Origin: Limonium bicolor
Lineage: Eukaryota > Streptophyta > Magnoliopsida > Caryophyllales > Plumbaginaceae
Direction: 5' to 3'
Assembly: GCA_023374045.1 (NCBI GenBank)
Contig: CM041780.1
Coordinates: forward strand, 31,862,337-31,926,336
Length of the DNA: 64,000 nucleotides
How positions within the stretch are numbered: the stretch's first letter is position 1; each line of letters begins with the position of its first letter. This document shows, piece after piece, positions 45,839 through 59,700 of the stretch. The notes below the pieces were generated by a model. It made no database searches. It was not told the DNA's origin and was given only the letters and a program-made list of their open reading frames with translations. Both the position numbers and the translations under genes were made by a program.

Positions 45839-48800
45839 AAAAGTGGTATCAGAGCGTAGTTACGTTCTGAAGACAAGAAATACCGAACTTAGGAGAATAT
45901 TGAGGTTGAAATTGAGTTATGGGTTAAGGGTTGAGAGATAGAGTGAGAGGTGCGCTAGTCAGGACTTCCCGGTGTCTACCGGATATCCATAGTACCTAGA
46001 CCCGCCCTCCACATCCCTAACCCTGAACATGTGGAACAAACGCCAGAGAGAAAAGCCTCCTCTTACTCGGGGAAACCCGATCTGGCAGTTAGCTAACAGT
46101 AAACAATACGAGAAACAACTTGTTGTACAACAGTTACGGAGAACTTGGAGGTTTTTAAAGGAGCGCAACAGAGAAACAGGCGCTACCTATGGAATTCTAT
46201 CAATAAGGGAACGGTAATTACCGGCAACATGGGTCGACATGCTACGCAGTCGAAATAACCCGCAATACCAATGATAAGGAAAGCACTACGGGTGCAATAG
46301 AAAGGAAAACGGGAAGTGACATGAGTACCGGACAGTGGTCCGAAGGAGCATAACAGTAGGATAATACAAAGCATGAGGATTGAGATTACTGGAAAGTCCA
46401 GTTAGAAACGGGAACTCCAAACCCCATACAATGAAAAGGGTTACAAACCTGGCCGACACAACGCAGTCGACGGTAGGAACTCATACAAATTGTATACCGG
46501 AGTAGGACTACGATGTAGTGCCTAATGGAGAATCATTACTTAGTAACCACAACAAATGTGTAGAGACAGGAGTGAGGGCTAAGACAGGAGAAAATATTAA
46601 GGGGTTCCCTCAGGAAGAGGAACGCCCTGATGAATGACAGTACTGTCAAACAACAAGGAAACTGCCGGATGGTCAGTTACCCAAAATAAGAGATTATCGA
46701 AGGAGTCCCGAAGACTACCAATTACATGGAAATTAGAAGGAAGTATCACTACTAATGTACCTTGTACCAATAGCCCATCCTGCATGGCGCACTTGCCATA
46801 GCAAGTGCTACCACGGTTAAGCTACACGGAAAGCCACCATGGCAAGATAGGAGAACGCTACAGTTGTAACACATATTAATACCGGATTGTAAATCCATAG
46901 GAATGGAAAAATAAGACCTTGGAAAGGCCCGACGGCCTGACCATAATGAGATAAGGTAACACACCAGTCAGCCGGGAGCGAACTTGGACATAATATTAGA
47001 CCATATGGATGTTAGCAACAGTACAACATACTACGACAACAACCGACAGTGCGGTAAGAACACCAACCCCGGATCTCAAAGAGGAACCTAAAAGATCGCT
47101 CAACGATCCGAGCAAATACACTACGTAAGTAACTACCTTCATGGAATGTATCAAGAGACAATAATGGTAGTCGACTGAACGACTTCCAACAAGGATGGGA
47201 TAAGACTCCCAGATTGATCACTAAGAATACCAGTAGTAAGCATTCTTCAATGAAGATGTTGGAAAACCCAGAAAACAAGGGTAAAAGAAATGAACATAAG
47301 CTATAACCCACCAAGGATTAAATATACAATCCCGACAGAGGGAAGCCTAGAAGATTACCCACACCGAGCAGGCATAGTCGAGCAAATAACTAATGGATGA
47401 CAGCTAATACTGTTCGTCTAACTCATTAACACCCAAGTATGATTAATCATCAACGGGTGGCGTAGTCAACGGAAGTTGAACGAAGCATTGAGATGGAAGT
47501 ATAAGATGACAGGATGATATCCAACTTGGACACCGTAAGGCAAACGCCTAATACGAACCTAACCTTGACTACTAAAAGACATAAGTCTAGTAAAATGACA
47601 GTATTGTCAAAGACATTAAGTAACCTCAGATCACCTGAACAACTTCCATAGCAGGAAGCAGGATGCAGCAACTTACCATGAAACCCGATACTACATTTAG
47701 TATGTAACATAACGGTGGATAGTGCTCAAAGAACCAGAATCTTATAAGGATGACCTGCAGATGAGTAAGAGTACAAATAATGAACTGAGACATTAAGCAT
47801 TAAGAGCCTACGAGCCAAGGATGTTAACCACATCAGAGCCCGAGGTGCAGTAAGTTGTAAGAGAGCTTGTTTAAGCCACGAATGAACTACAATGTGTAGA
47901 TGTGAACGATTACAAACCTATAACTTAGGTTGGGAAGATTATTACCAAGAAAGGGGACCAATGAGAATGTTGAGATAATACTAAGGACAGGGGCGGACAA
48001 CGAACCATGCCTTTGGGGTGGGGATACCTCTCCTTGATGTGAGGCCATGAGTGGGAATGAACCCCTCAAAAGGGTTTTCACTTATTAGAGATGCAGTACG
48101 CTTTTGTTAGAGAATGAAAACTGTAAACTTGAGATTACCTTAGAACATATCAGATACACTTGAGTAATAAGGAAGGTTGCAGAGATAGACCCCATATCCA
48201 ACACCCAGGATGTAAGAATTAGTGATCGTCGGAGATAAACATTGTGAGTGCACATTATGGCACGTCAAGTGACCAATGCTCAGAAGAGCTTGTGACTCAG
48301 CGGATGACTTCTTCAGGGACCGGTTAAATTACATGGTAAGCGACGTCATAAGGATGAAATGCGAGGGAAATCAGTGTACTTACGAATTTGAGATTGGAGC
48401 AGAACACCTTCGTATTAAGAGTCAACTATTTTACAGCACGGTAACACAACCGCTGTACACCGGAATAAGAGGACTCCCAGTGTGTTTACACCAAGAAGGA
48501 ATTGAGTATAAGGTAAGGCATTAGAATAAGTGAATAAGAGCTTGCACCATTAATGGGCAACATGGTGAGGGCCAACTGCCACGGTAGTAGTGGTCGTGAG
48601 TACAATAGTTAGATAAGTGGATTAAGTCATGGTGCGCAGTAAGGCGACCATTATGTATGAGCCGTCAAATATTGACACTGAGGCAATTAGATTTATGAGT
48701 TAAGACCAGCATAAGTAAGGAAATAAGATGGTAGACGAACTGCGCATTGATGCCAGTAGTCTGGACCTGGTTTGGTAAGATTACACAGGAAGCACACAAC

Positions 48801-50152
48801 CCTTTCCTTAAGGAACTGGAAGTGCATTCCTAATAGAATGAATATGAGAAAGAAGATAAGAAGCTCTATGGAAAGAGACCTAAGCTACTAAGAAATAGAA
48901 TCAATACGGAATACAGAAAGGAGCAAGAGCATACCATACCCAAGAACACAGTAAATGGACTTCCCTTGATTAACTTCAAGAAGAACAATAAATGTTATTA
49001 TGGAACGATGAAAGAGGAGATCGACAACAGAATACTTCATAACTAGCAATAGCTAAACGTGTGACGGACACTATGAGTTTACTAAAACGAGACGTGGGAC
49101 GACTGCACCCCACAGGGGCTTGCAGGCCTGACACGCTCATTTATGAGTTAGTTGGGTAAGTAGTAATGTACCAGTAAGGTACCCCATGCATGTAAACGAG
49201 TGGTGTAAGGAACACGGGAGGTAGTCGACTCCGTACCACGGACAATGACACAAGATCAAACAAGGACAGCCATTACCACAACCAGTCAAAGAGAAGAATT
49301 CAGTTGAACCAACAACATAAGGGAATCAGAGAACAAATAATTAAGGACTGTGAAGCGCAATAAGCACTAAACAGTAGTTTCAGATTAAGGATCATCCTCA
49401 GACCAAAGGTCAGTTGAAGAGAACAACTTAGACATTCGAGAAAACACTAAGAGTATGAACATAAGATCTTCAAGAAGAATGGATAGACGAGTTACAACTC
49501 ATTAAGGCCGGGTATATAAAAGATAACACGTGTCCACTGAGAAACTAATATTCCTAAACTTAAGGAATCAGAAGGATATACAATACTATGAACGATTAGA
49601 AATGTCGTTGAGCCTAAGACTATCAGAGTTGTGCAGCGGAAGCTAGCAAATCAGTACCTTTGAGATTAGACCAAACTAAGTTAAGGAAACGGTATAAGTA
49701 CCGTTAAGGATCCTCGATACAGAGACTAAGTCATTTCTGATCGACTTATAAGTAAGATAGTTGACGTGGAAGCTTTAATGCTTGGTGGGAATTAGACATC
49801 TTGAACTTATGTTCAAGGATGATATAATGCTGATTACGTGGGCGTAATCCATTTTAAGGGGGGTAGAGCGAAAACCGCTCAGCGTATGTTTGTGTACTGA
49901 GTACATAAACTACGGTGTGCATAGCACAAAATGACTTAAGAATATGTTTTAACATAAACATTTTGAGATAAAATCATGGTTATTGCACACAGAAGATGTG
50001 AATACCATACATATTAAGTACCTATCTTGTTAACTCCGGTGTGAGTACAAGTTAAGAGAATTAAGGAAGAGGATTAAGGAGACTTAAGAAATAAGAATAT
50101 ATGAGGTATGAGTCGATATGAGACTATGAGTGAGATAAGAATAAGATAACAT
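45839..50152 (+). mobile_element. Interior of element B: no gag-pol (LARD-like)
   Basis: Begins with the iMet primer site TGGTATCAGAGC (45844-45855) and a leader resembling that of element A. The remaining 4.2 kb is purine-rich on the plus strand and has no recognised domain on either strand. The small frames are 46029-46217 (62 codons, basic) and 48276-48524 (82 codons); the second is not preserved in the copy at 63800. An AAGGGGGGTAGAGC tract at 49854-49867 corresponds to the upstream tract of element A, so the element's 3' end should be close, but the sequence switches to element A's RT at 50153. It presumably depends on element A-type proteins. Confidence 0.7.
45844..45866 (+). promoter_or_regulatory. 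tRNA-iMet primer binding site of element B
   Basis: TGGTATCAGAGC followed by GTAGTTACGTTCTGA, again giving an inverted repeat that takes in the last six bases of the site (one mismatch). Confidence 0.88.
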
Positions 50153-51527
50153 TAGAGTTCACCATCGAACTGCTACCTGGTACCGGACCACTAGCCAAGA
50201 CACTATACCGTATGGCTCCGGCAGAAATGAATGAATTAAAGGAACAGTTAAAAGATTTGTTAGATAAGGGATTTATTAGACCAAGTGAATCACCATGGGG
50301 AGCGCCAGTTCTCTTCGTGAAGAAGAAGGACGGTAGCCTCCGCCTCTGCATCGACTACAGAGAGTTGAATGCAGTGATAGTGAAGAATAAGTACCCACTA
50401 CCCCGCATTGACGATCTGTTTGATCAGTTGAAGGGAGCATCTGTGTTTTCCAAGATTGATCTGAGATCGGGGTATCATCAGATAGCCATTAAGGAGGGAG
50501 ATATTGAGAAAACGGCATTCCGGACACGATACGGCCACTATGAGTTTACGGTGATGCCGTTTGGTTTGTCGAACGCACCGGCGAAGTTTATGGATCTGAT
50601 GAACCGCTTATTCCGGGAACAGCTGGACAAGTCGGTTGTGGTGTTTATTGATGACATTCTGATATATTCGAAATCTAAGGTTGAACATGAGGAACACTTG
50701 AGGAGAGTATTGGAGTTATTGAGGGAGAAGCAGCTATATGCTAAGTTCTCCAAATGTGAGTTTTGGCTTGACCAGGTCTCTTTCCTAGGTCATGTCATCT
50801 CGGATGCTGGGATCTCGGTGGATCCAGCGAATATTGATGCGTACGTACTTGGCCAAGGCCGAAGACTGTTACCGACATCCGGAGCTTTCTCGGTCTGGCA
50901 GATTACTACAGGAGGTTTGTTAAGGATTTCAGCAAGGTCGCGAAACTGATGACCAATCTGATGAAGAAAGATGCACCGTTCTTATGGATGGCTGACTGTG
51001 AGAGATCATTTCAGAGTTTGAAAGACTCACTGACCACTGCACCGGTTCTGACCATTCCAGACGGTACAGAGGGCTTTGAGGTCTACTGTGATGCATCCGG
51101 CAGAGGGCTGGGTTGCGTGCTCATGCAACATGGCAAGGTGGTGGCATATGCCTCACGCCAGTTGAAGAAACATGAGGAGAACTACCCCACACATGATTTG
51201 GAGCTGGGAGTTGTAGTCTTCGCTTTGAAGATATGGCGCCACTACTTATACGGGGTTAGTGTGACGATCTACACCGATCATAAGAGCTTAAGATACATAT
51301 TTACTCAGAAGGAGTTGAATCTCAGACAGAGGAGATGGTTGGAATTCTTGAAAGACTATGACATTGACCTCCAATACAAAGAGGGAAAGGCCAATGTTGT
51401 AGCGGACGCCCTGAGCCGTCGAGCACACTCACTCCATTTGCTGGTTTCTTTCTCCAGCTTGGTTGATGAGGTGCGAGAGGCTCAGAGGACAGATGAGTAT
51501 ATGAGAGGGGTCAGACAGAAGCTGACA
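50153..51527 (+). pseudogene. pol: RT-RNase H, second copy
   Basis: Lacks everything upstream of the RT palm entry (no gag, AlkB or protease). All RT and RNase H motifs are as in the first copy. A one-base deletion near 50840 shifts the frame just before the connection domain; the downstream part is open again from 50949. It ends at the ACA preceding the CACTA copy. Confidence 0.93.
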
Positions 51528-52707
51528 CACTAGTAGAAAAAATGTTTTTAATGACGGCGTTTAAACCACGGTTAAATGGAAAACCGTGGTTTAAAGTTTA
51601 TAAACCACGGTTTTAAAAGAAACCGTCGTTTAAGGTGCATACCAGAGCGCATATACCACGGTTTTTCCGGAACCGTCGTATATAGGTTAGTTATATACCA
51701 CGGTTTTCAGGGCAACCATGGTATATAGTACATGCTGGAGTGAATATACCACGGTTCTTGGAGAACCGTCGTATATAGGGTTTCTATATACCACGGTTTT
51801 GTCAAAACCGTCGTTTTTAGCCATGGTAAAAAAACTTTAAATGACGGTTCCTTGTTAGAACCGTGGTATATAGTCTAAGCGGGAATTCAAATTTTCGCCG
51901 AAAATTAACGCGGCTCTTTCTCTTATTATATATATTTTCTCCTCACTCTTTTACAACCTACACTGTCGAACAAGGATGCTCTGCAACTCTTCTCCTTCTT
52001 CTTCTTCTTCTGCGCCTCTGTAATTTTTTCAACCCACCGGCAAACATGCATGCTCTTCGCCATACTGGAAAACAAGGAACACATGTTGCACCTCTGTAAT
52101 TTTTGCAAACCTAACCGGCGAACAAGGACATGCTCTGTGCCTCTATAATTTCTGTAATTTTTGTAAATCGCCCTCTCTCATTCTCTTTCACGGTAATTTT
52201 GCAACCTACCGACGAACAAGGAACATAATGTAACTTCACTCATTATTTAGCAACCCTAATACACAAACAAGTAACATACATGTTCTAGCCTGTTCATTCT
52301 CTTCTGCTTGCTTTCTATTGAGAAATTACATCGAAGGCGGGGGCGCTAAAGCGCCGGCAAACTGGGAAAAAATCGTAGACTATAAACCACGGTTCTACAT
52401 ATAACCGTGGTTTATTGTTGATTTCTATAGACTTTATACCACGGTTTTAAGTAAAACCGTCATTTATAATGCACTATATACCACGGTTCAGACTCACAAC
52501 CGTGGTATAAAGTCAGTGAATGTTCGCGGGAGAAGGGGTCTTAAACGACGGTTTCGACAAACCGTGGTTTTTTCGCTCACTTTAAACCACGGTTATGAAC
52601 CGTCGTTTATCTCAATTTGTGAATATATGACGCGAGCATAAACCACGGTTCTTAACCGTGGTATATATGCAAAATAACCGTGGTTAAAAACATTTTTTCC
52701 ACTAATG
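51528..52707. mobile_element. CACTA element, second copy
   Basis: 1180 bp, the same insertion point and ACA duplication (51525-51527, 52708-52710) as at 35959. It therefore was present before the 15.57-kb unit was duplicated. It differs from the first copy by a few transitions and a short TC-repeat indel near 51915. Confidence 0.93.
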
Positions 52708-52710
52708 ACA

Positions 52711-54084
52711 GATGGTACTTTTGAGGGTCAGAAATATGACTTCAGACTTCACGACGATGATCTGATCAGACTTAAGGGCCGGTTATGCATACCACGGGGC
52801 AACATGGATCTGAAAGACCGTATACTTAGAGAATCACACTGTTCTTCAGTTTCCATCCATCCGGGAGCCTCTAAGATGTATAAAGACATGAAGAGATACT
52901 TCTGGTGGTCGGGGATGAAGACAGATGTTACCGAGTTCGTCTTGAGGTGTCTCACATGCCAGAAGGTAAAATTCGAGCACCGACGACCGGGCGGAATGGT
53001 ACAGTCGATGCCAGTTCCGGGGTGGAAGTTCCATGATATCTCCATGGACTTTGTAGTTGGACTCCCACCTGCTAGGGGAGGTCTCAACATGATATGGGTG
53101 GTGGTGGATCGCCTTACCAAAGTAGCCCGATTCATACCGATGAAGGATACTTGGAAGGTGACCAAATTAGCTGAGTTTTTGAGAGAGAAATCATGAGACA
53201 TCACGGGATACCAAAGACCATAGTGTCAGATAGAGATACCAGATTCCTATCGAGGTATTGGAGAGCTACTAGAGAAGCGTTGGGTACAGAACTGAAGTTG
53301 AGTACCGCGTTCCATCCTCCGACAGATGGTCAGACTGAGCGTACGATTCAGACACTCGAGGACATGCTGAGGGCATGTGCCTTAGACTTCCAGGGCAGTT
53401 GGAGACAGATTGCATCTGGTCGAGTTTTCATACAACAACAGCTATCACGATTCGATCAAGATGGCACCTTTTCAAGCGTTTTACGGTAGACCATGTCGTA
53501 CACCGCTCTACTGGGATGAGTCGAGTGAGACGGTCATTATAGGACCAGAGTACTTAGAGCAAGTTAAGGCTGAAGTTCAGCAAATCAGGGAGAACATGAA
53601 AGCTGCTCAGGATAGGCAGAAGTCGTATGCTGATGTTCGACGACAAGACCTGGAGTTCGCAGTGGGTGACCGGGTATTTCTGCGAGTTTCACCAATGAAG
53701 GGTGTATTCAGATTTGGGCAGAAGGGCAAATTAAGCCCGAAGTTTGTTGGTCCTTATGAGATTACAGAGTGGGTGAGCCCGGTTGCTTACAGGTTGAATT
53801 TACCTGCTGAACTGGGTAAAGTGCATGATGTTTTTCATATTTCACAGCTAAAGAAATACATGCACCACCTCTCCCATGTGTTAGAACCTGAGAGGTTGAC
53901 ATTAGAACCGAATATGAGATCCGTGGAGACTCCTCAGAGAATCTTGGACAGTAAGACTAAGGACACTCGCCATAAGTCAGTGCGACTGGTGAAGGTTCTC
54001 TGGTCTAACCAGGATGTCGAAGAGGCCACGTGGGAATTAGAGGATAAGATGAGGGCGAAGTACCCTGCTTTGTTTACTGACTAG
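52711..54084 (+). pseudogene. pol: Integrase-chromodomain, second copy
   Basis: Same motifs as 37147-38520. Frame damage differs from the first copy: one base is missing near 53177 and two near 53406, while the three positions defective in the first copy are intact here, so 53410-54084 reads through the GPY/F module and chromodomain-like tail. Confidence 0.92.
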
Positions 54085-54396
54085 ATCGTCTGTATAGGGT
54101 ACGGGGCGTACCCCTTTTTAAGGGGGGTAGAGCTTCCTCGCTTTTGAGTTAGGAAACGAGCATGTTTGTCATTTGTTTGGTTGTGTAAGATGTGATTTTG
54201 TGTAAGTTGCTACACTTTGGTGATAAGTTTGAGTTATGTATAATACTTATGTATTGTATTTGTGATTGACCTTTGAGTCTTGAGATGCGTGAATGTGAAT
54301 ATAAGATGTGGTGCTAAGATTAAAAGAATTGAGTACCGTGAATGGTTAAACATATATATGAACTTTGGGGACAAAGTTCTTTTAAGGGGGGTAGAT

Positions 54397-56794
54397 TGAA
54401 ATACCCCAAACTTAGATATGGTGTTTAAGTAACAAACTAAGATATAAGAAGGCTAAATAATGCCTTAGAAACATTAAAGAACCATTTTAGTCAAAGAAAA
54501 TATAAGGAAACACCAAAAGAGCAGTTTAAGCAAAAACGTGCTCTAAGCTTGGAGAGACTTGGGTGAGCACCCAAATATTATACTAAGACCTTAGTAATAT
54601 CCTAATGGTCATTTTAAACCAATTACCAAAGAAAACCAAGCTTGAAAACAAGTTCAAACACAAAATGTGCTTTAAGGAGTCTTAAAGCACATTTTTGAAA
54701 AATTGTCTTGTAAATAGGTTTTGAGTGGCTAAATGCCCATGATTACTCCTTAATTAACATTTGTACTAATTAGTATCACATGAGGAAGTCTAAATCAATG
54801 GGAAATCAAAAATTTCACAAATATGTGCACTAATTTGTGAATAGTAACCAAATAGTGCCTAGTTTAGTCTTTAATCAATTAAGTCTAATTAATTGGTCAA
54901 ACAAGACCATGACCAGCCTAATTAATGAAGGGGGCCGGTTTCCTAAGGGTGTGAGTCACCAAGAGTAGCCAATTAATGTTAGAAGAAAAAGAGAAAAGTA
55001 AGTTGTTACTATTTGCTTTTAAGGAATCAATATCTTATATGCCACCTCTCTCCTCCTTTCTTCATTCTCCATCTCCTCCATCATTTCTCTTGCTCTCTTT
55101 CTTCTCTCTCACATAAGAAGCAACCTCCATGCTACCTCCATCTTCTTTTGCCCACATCTTGCTCATTTAAGCTCCAAAATCAAAACCAAGCACATATATC
55201 TCTTAGTTAGCTCAAGCTCTTTCTTTCTATCTTTTCAAAACTTCAAGAGCCTCATTTTGGAGCCAAGGCAACCCGCCATTAGAGGAGGAAACTCAAGCTT
55301 GGAGACTCCATTAGCTTCTCCATTCTCTTAAGGTAAAGAATATGTTAGAAAATCTAGGTTTCCATCATTTCTTCCCTTGTCCGAAAATTTGTACTCATGG
55401 GACTCCATGTTTATGCCTTGTTCTAGCTTGTTTTCTACTCTCCAAAGGATAAAGGAGGTCCTTCTTGCTTAATATCCAAGCTTGTCTTGAGAAACCAAGG
55501 TAAAACAACCACCTTAATACCTTTAAGCACATTTTTAACCTAGGGTTTGTTCCTTAGGGTTAATGTATTATCTAGCACTCATTGGAGTCATTGGATATTG
55601 GTTAGAACATTGGCAAGGAGAACTTTTGGGTGACCGAGATTGTTCAAGGAAAAAGTCTACGGAGGAAAGTTTGTGAGCTTGTAAAAGAACAAGGTAAATT
55701 ACTTACCTTAAGGTGCTTTGTTGATTAAGGGAATGGGATTTAGATATGTGATGAGTTAGTGTAGAGTTTACGTTGGGGAAAGGACTATAAAAACCTAGGA
55801 GAAATGATGACTATACTTGTGAACTTGTGACTAAGGAGCCAATGAGAAAAGAGATAGTCAAACAATGTTAGATGAATTACAAGAAGCTTTTTATTTCAAT
55901 GGGAGCCTTGTTGTGTGTATTTGTAGGTTAAAGGCAAATATATGTGGAAATTCAGTGGTTAAGATTTTGTCATTAAGGGCCTAAGTGCCAAGCATTTTAA
56001 GTTTATACACTATGATGATGTGGTGTAGTTTTGGTGTAAATTGTGTGTTAAGATGTTGTAATGAGAATTTTATGATCTTGGTTGTTTGATGGTGAAAACC
56101 AAGTGTTTTGTGTAGTATATACTAGAGAACCCATGGCAAAATTTTGTGAAGAACCTAAGTGTTTAAGATGTTCTAAGGAGATTTCATGACTAAAGTACTA
56201 GGAAGTTTTAGAGGATGTCTTGATGAAAAAGGGTGAGTTTAAGGTGTTTTTAATGAGTTATAATGACTTAGGCAAACATTGGTAAACAAGTAGGAGAAAA
56301 TAAGGTGTTGATGGATGGAGGCATAAGCTTGTGAAGAACTTTAAGTAGTTGCATAAAGTAGTTTTAGATGGTGAAAGATGCTTGGGAGATGATGTTATAG
56401 TGGTGAGAAGCATTTGGCATAGTGGTTATATTAGGTATGAACCACCACCTAGAAACCTAGTGAAAACATTACAAGTGTTGGCATGATTACAAGGAAAATG
56501 CATAATGACTAGGTGGATGTTGGAGAGTGATTAATGTGTTTAGTGGAAGGCTTAAGGTGTATTTGAGGTGCCCAAATGAGGTTAGAACATACTAGGGTGT
56601 AAGAGGAGAAGTTTGGAGTCAAATGGGAATTTAGAAACAAGGTTCTGGAGCCGACCAACCTTAGGGACCGGACCTGCAAGGTCGGTCGAGCTCAGTTTAC
56701 ACTACCGGAAAGAGATTCTGGAACCGACCGAACTTGGGGACCAGACTTACAAGTTCGGTCGGGCTCGTATTTTGTGTACGAATTAAGTCTCTGG
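54397..56794 (+). repeat. LTR A (truncated), second copy
   Basis: Preceded by the same double polypurine tract (54114-54131 and 54380-54396). It ends at the same breakpoint with LTR B as in the first copy. The hairpin array is at 56650-56767. Confidence 0.85.
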
Positions 56795-59700
56795 TGAAAT
56801 ACCCCAAACCTAAGTATGCTAAGTAAACATCAAATTATTATGTAGTAAGCTAGAATATGCCTTAGAAAGATTGGTAGACAATTTAAACCAAGGAAAACAC
56901 AAGAAGTGCCTTAAGGGCAATCTGGGCAAAAACGTGCTCTAAGCTTGGAGTGACTTTGATTAGCACCCAAATACCATTATAAGACTTTAGTAATATGCTA
57001 ATGGACATTTTAAATCAATTAGCAAAGAAAAACAAAGCTTGAAAACAAGTTAAAACACAAAATGTGCTTTAAGAAGTCTTAAAGCACATTTTTGAGAAAT
57101 TGTCTTAGAATTGAGTTTTGAGTGTCTAAATGTCCATCATTACTCTTTAATCAACATGTGTACTAATTATAATCACATTTGGAAGCCTAAATCAATGGGA
57201 AATCAAAAATTTCAGAAATATGTGCACTAATTAGTGAATAGTGCCAAATAGTGACTAGTTTTAAGTTTTAATCAATATAAGCTGATTAGTTGGTCAACAA
57301 AGACCATGACTAGCCTTATTTAAGATGGGGGCCGGTTTTCTAAGGATGAGTCACCATAGACTACATCAAATAAGGAAGAAAAGAAGAGATAAGTAAAAGG
57401 AGTTACTATTTGCTTTTATAAAGCAAATATCTTTATTAGCCTACATTTCTTCTTCTCTCTCTTCATTTCTTTTCTTCCCACGGTTTCTTCTTCCCTTCTC
57501 TTGCTCCAAAACCGAGAGCTCCATCCATGGGTGCTCCACCTTCAAATGCTCACCAAGTGTTCATCTTTGCCACAAATCAAAAACTAAGTATAGATTTCTC
57601 TTAGTTAGGCCAAACCTATCTTTCTATCTTTTCAAATCTTTCAAAGCTCAAGTTCGGTGCCATGAGAAAACTCCATTGATGGAGGAAAATCAAGTTTGAA
57701 GAGCTCATTAGCTTCTCCATTCTCTTAAGGTAAAAAATGTAAGAAAAACCATGTTTCCATCATTCCTTCCACATGGCCAAAATTACTACTCATGGGGCCT
57801 TGTTTTATGCCTTGTTCTAGCTTGATTTATTCACCAAGGACTAGTGGAGGTCCTATTTCATTCAATGCCCAAGTCTACTTTGAGACTTCAAAGGTAATCA
57901 TCCACTTTTATGCCTTAGAACACATTTCTAACCTAGGTTTTCATTCCTTGAGGTTAGTGTATTGTTTAGTACTCATGTGAGTCATTGAATATTGGTTAGA
58001 ACATTGGCAAAGGAAGTTTAAGTGGTGGCCGAGATTCATGCAAGAAGATGGTCTAAGGAGGAAGTTAAGATAAGCTTGAGAAAACAAGGTAAATTACTTA
58101 CTTACCTAATGGTGGTTTAAGGTTTAAGGAATGAGTTTTAGATGAGTACCAATACAGCCTAAGGCTTACATTAGGTAATGGGTTATGTAACCTAAGAAAA
58201 AGAATTTAAACAAGCTTATGAACTTGTGACTAAGGAGCCAATGGGAATGAGTTAGAAATACAAGTTTAAGATGGATTTTTAAGAGCATTAAAACTACTGT
58301 GAGATTGATGGGTGTATTTACAGGTTGAAAGTTTTTATATGTGGGAAATTCAGTGTTTAAGTTTAAGTTATTTAAGGGCCTAAGAGCCATGTCATTTAAG
58401 AGCCTTAGTGCTATGCAATTTAAGATTATTGCAATATATTGAGTTTGTTGTGAATGAGTTGGTTTGAGTGTTAAAATATGATGAGAAACTTGATGTGTGT
58501 GAGATGGTTGAGTGAGGAAAACAATGCATTTGGGCGTGGTAATATACTAGAGAAGCTATGGCAAAATTTGAGTAGAAAACAAAGTGTTTAAGTGGTAATG
58601 GTGAGCTAATATGCCCTAGGATTTATTAGGGATCATTAAGAGGAATTTGAGTGGAAATGAGTAAACTAAGGAGTTCTTGAGGCTTAGAATGGCCTAGAGT
58701 TGTCTAGGAGGAATTAGAGGTTAGGTGGGTATATTAACACACCAAAATCATGTGATGAGGAATGCTAAGACTTGAGCAAAGATTTGGATGGAAAGGTGTA
58801 TAATGCTTTAAGGTGATTTAGATATGGGGAATAAACAATGAGGAGTTTGGATAGCTTGTGTTAGTGTGATGATGCTAGTAGTGGACTAATGAGGTTTAGT
58901 TTAGATGTTAATGAGTGGACATAGGTGATGGAAGAGAAAGGTGTGGGAGAATGTTGTCAAATGTCAAGGAAAATGACTAGAATGTAAAGAGCATATGATC
59001 ATGAGGGTGTTACATGGTCAAGGTAAATGGAGAACAATGTCAAGGTATTAAGGTAATGGAAAGAATGTATAAGCAAGCTTAAGAGTTTAAGAGTGATGAG
59101 TAACCAAAGGAAAGGAGAGGAATTTGTGTATGGATATGCAAGGTGACTTGAGGAAGTTTTAGTAAGTGAACTGGGGATGGAAAATGATGTTTATGAAGTG
59201 CTCAAACTGTTAAGGAGAGAACACTTGGGTTGGTAGAAGTTTTGGTAAGGTTACAAGTTGGTAATGTAAGGAATTATATGACAAGTGTTAGGAGTGTTTG
59301 TAAGAATTTAGTAAATGTTTAAGAAGATCTTTGGAAGTTGTTTTGGAGAGTTTGGTGGAAGTTCTAAGGTGAGTTTAAGTGCCTAAATGGTATTAAGACA
59401 CATGGGGGAACATGTGGAGAAGTTTGGAGTCAAATGGGAAGTTAGAAACATGGTTCTAGAGCCGACCGACCTTAGGGACCGGACCTGCAAGGTCGGTCGA
59501 GCTCAGTTTACACTACCGGAAGGAGTTTCTGGAATCGACCGAACTTGGGGACCAGACTTGCAAGTTCGGTCGGGCTTGTATTTTGTGTACGAATTGAGTC
59601 TCTGGAATCGACCGAAATTGGGACCGAACTTGGCAAGTTCGGTCGGGCTTAAATATCCCACGGGGAAGCTCTCGGGAATGGACCGACCTTGGGACCGGAC

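Noticed and set aside
48276..48524. An 82-codon frame in element B's interior, protein-like in composition
   Set aside because: The second copy has a 4-base insertion near 63884 that breaks the frame, and there is no known motif.
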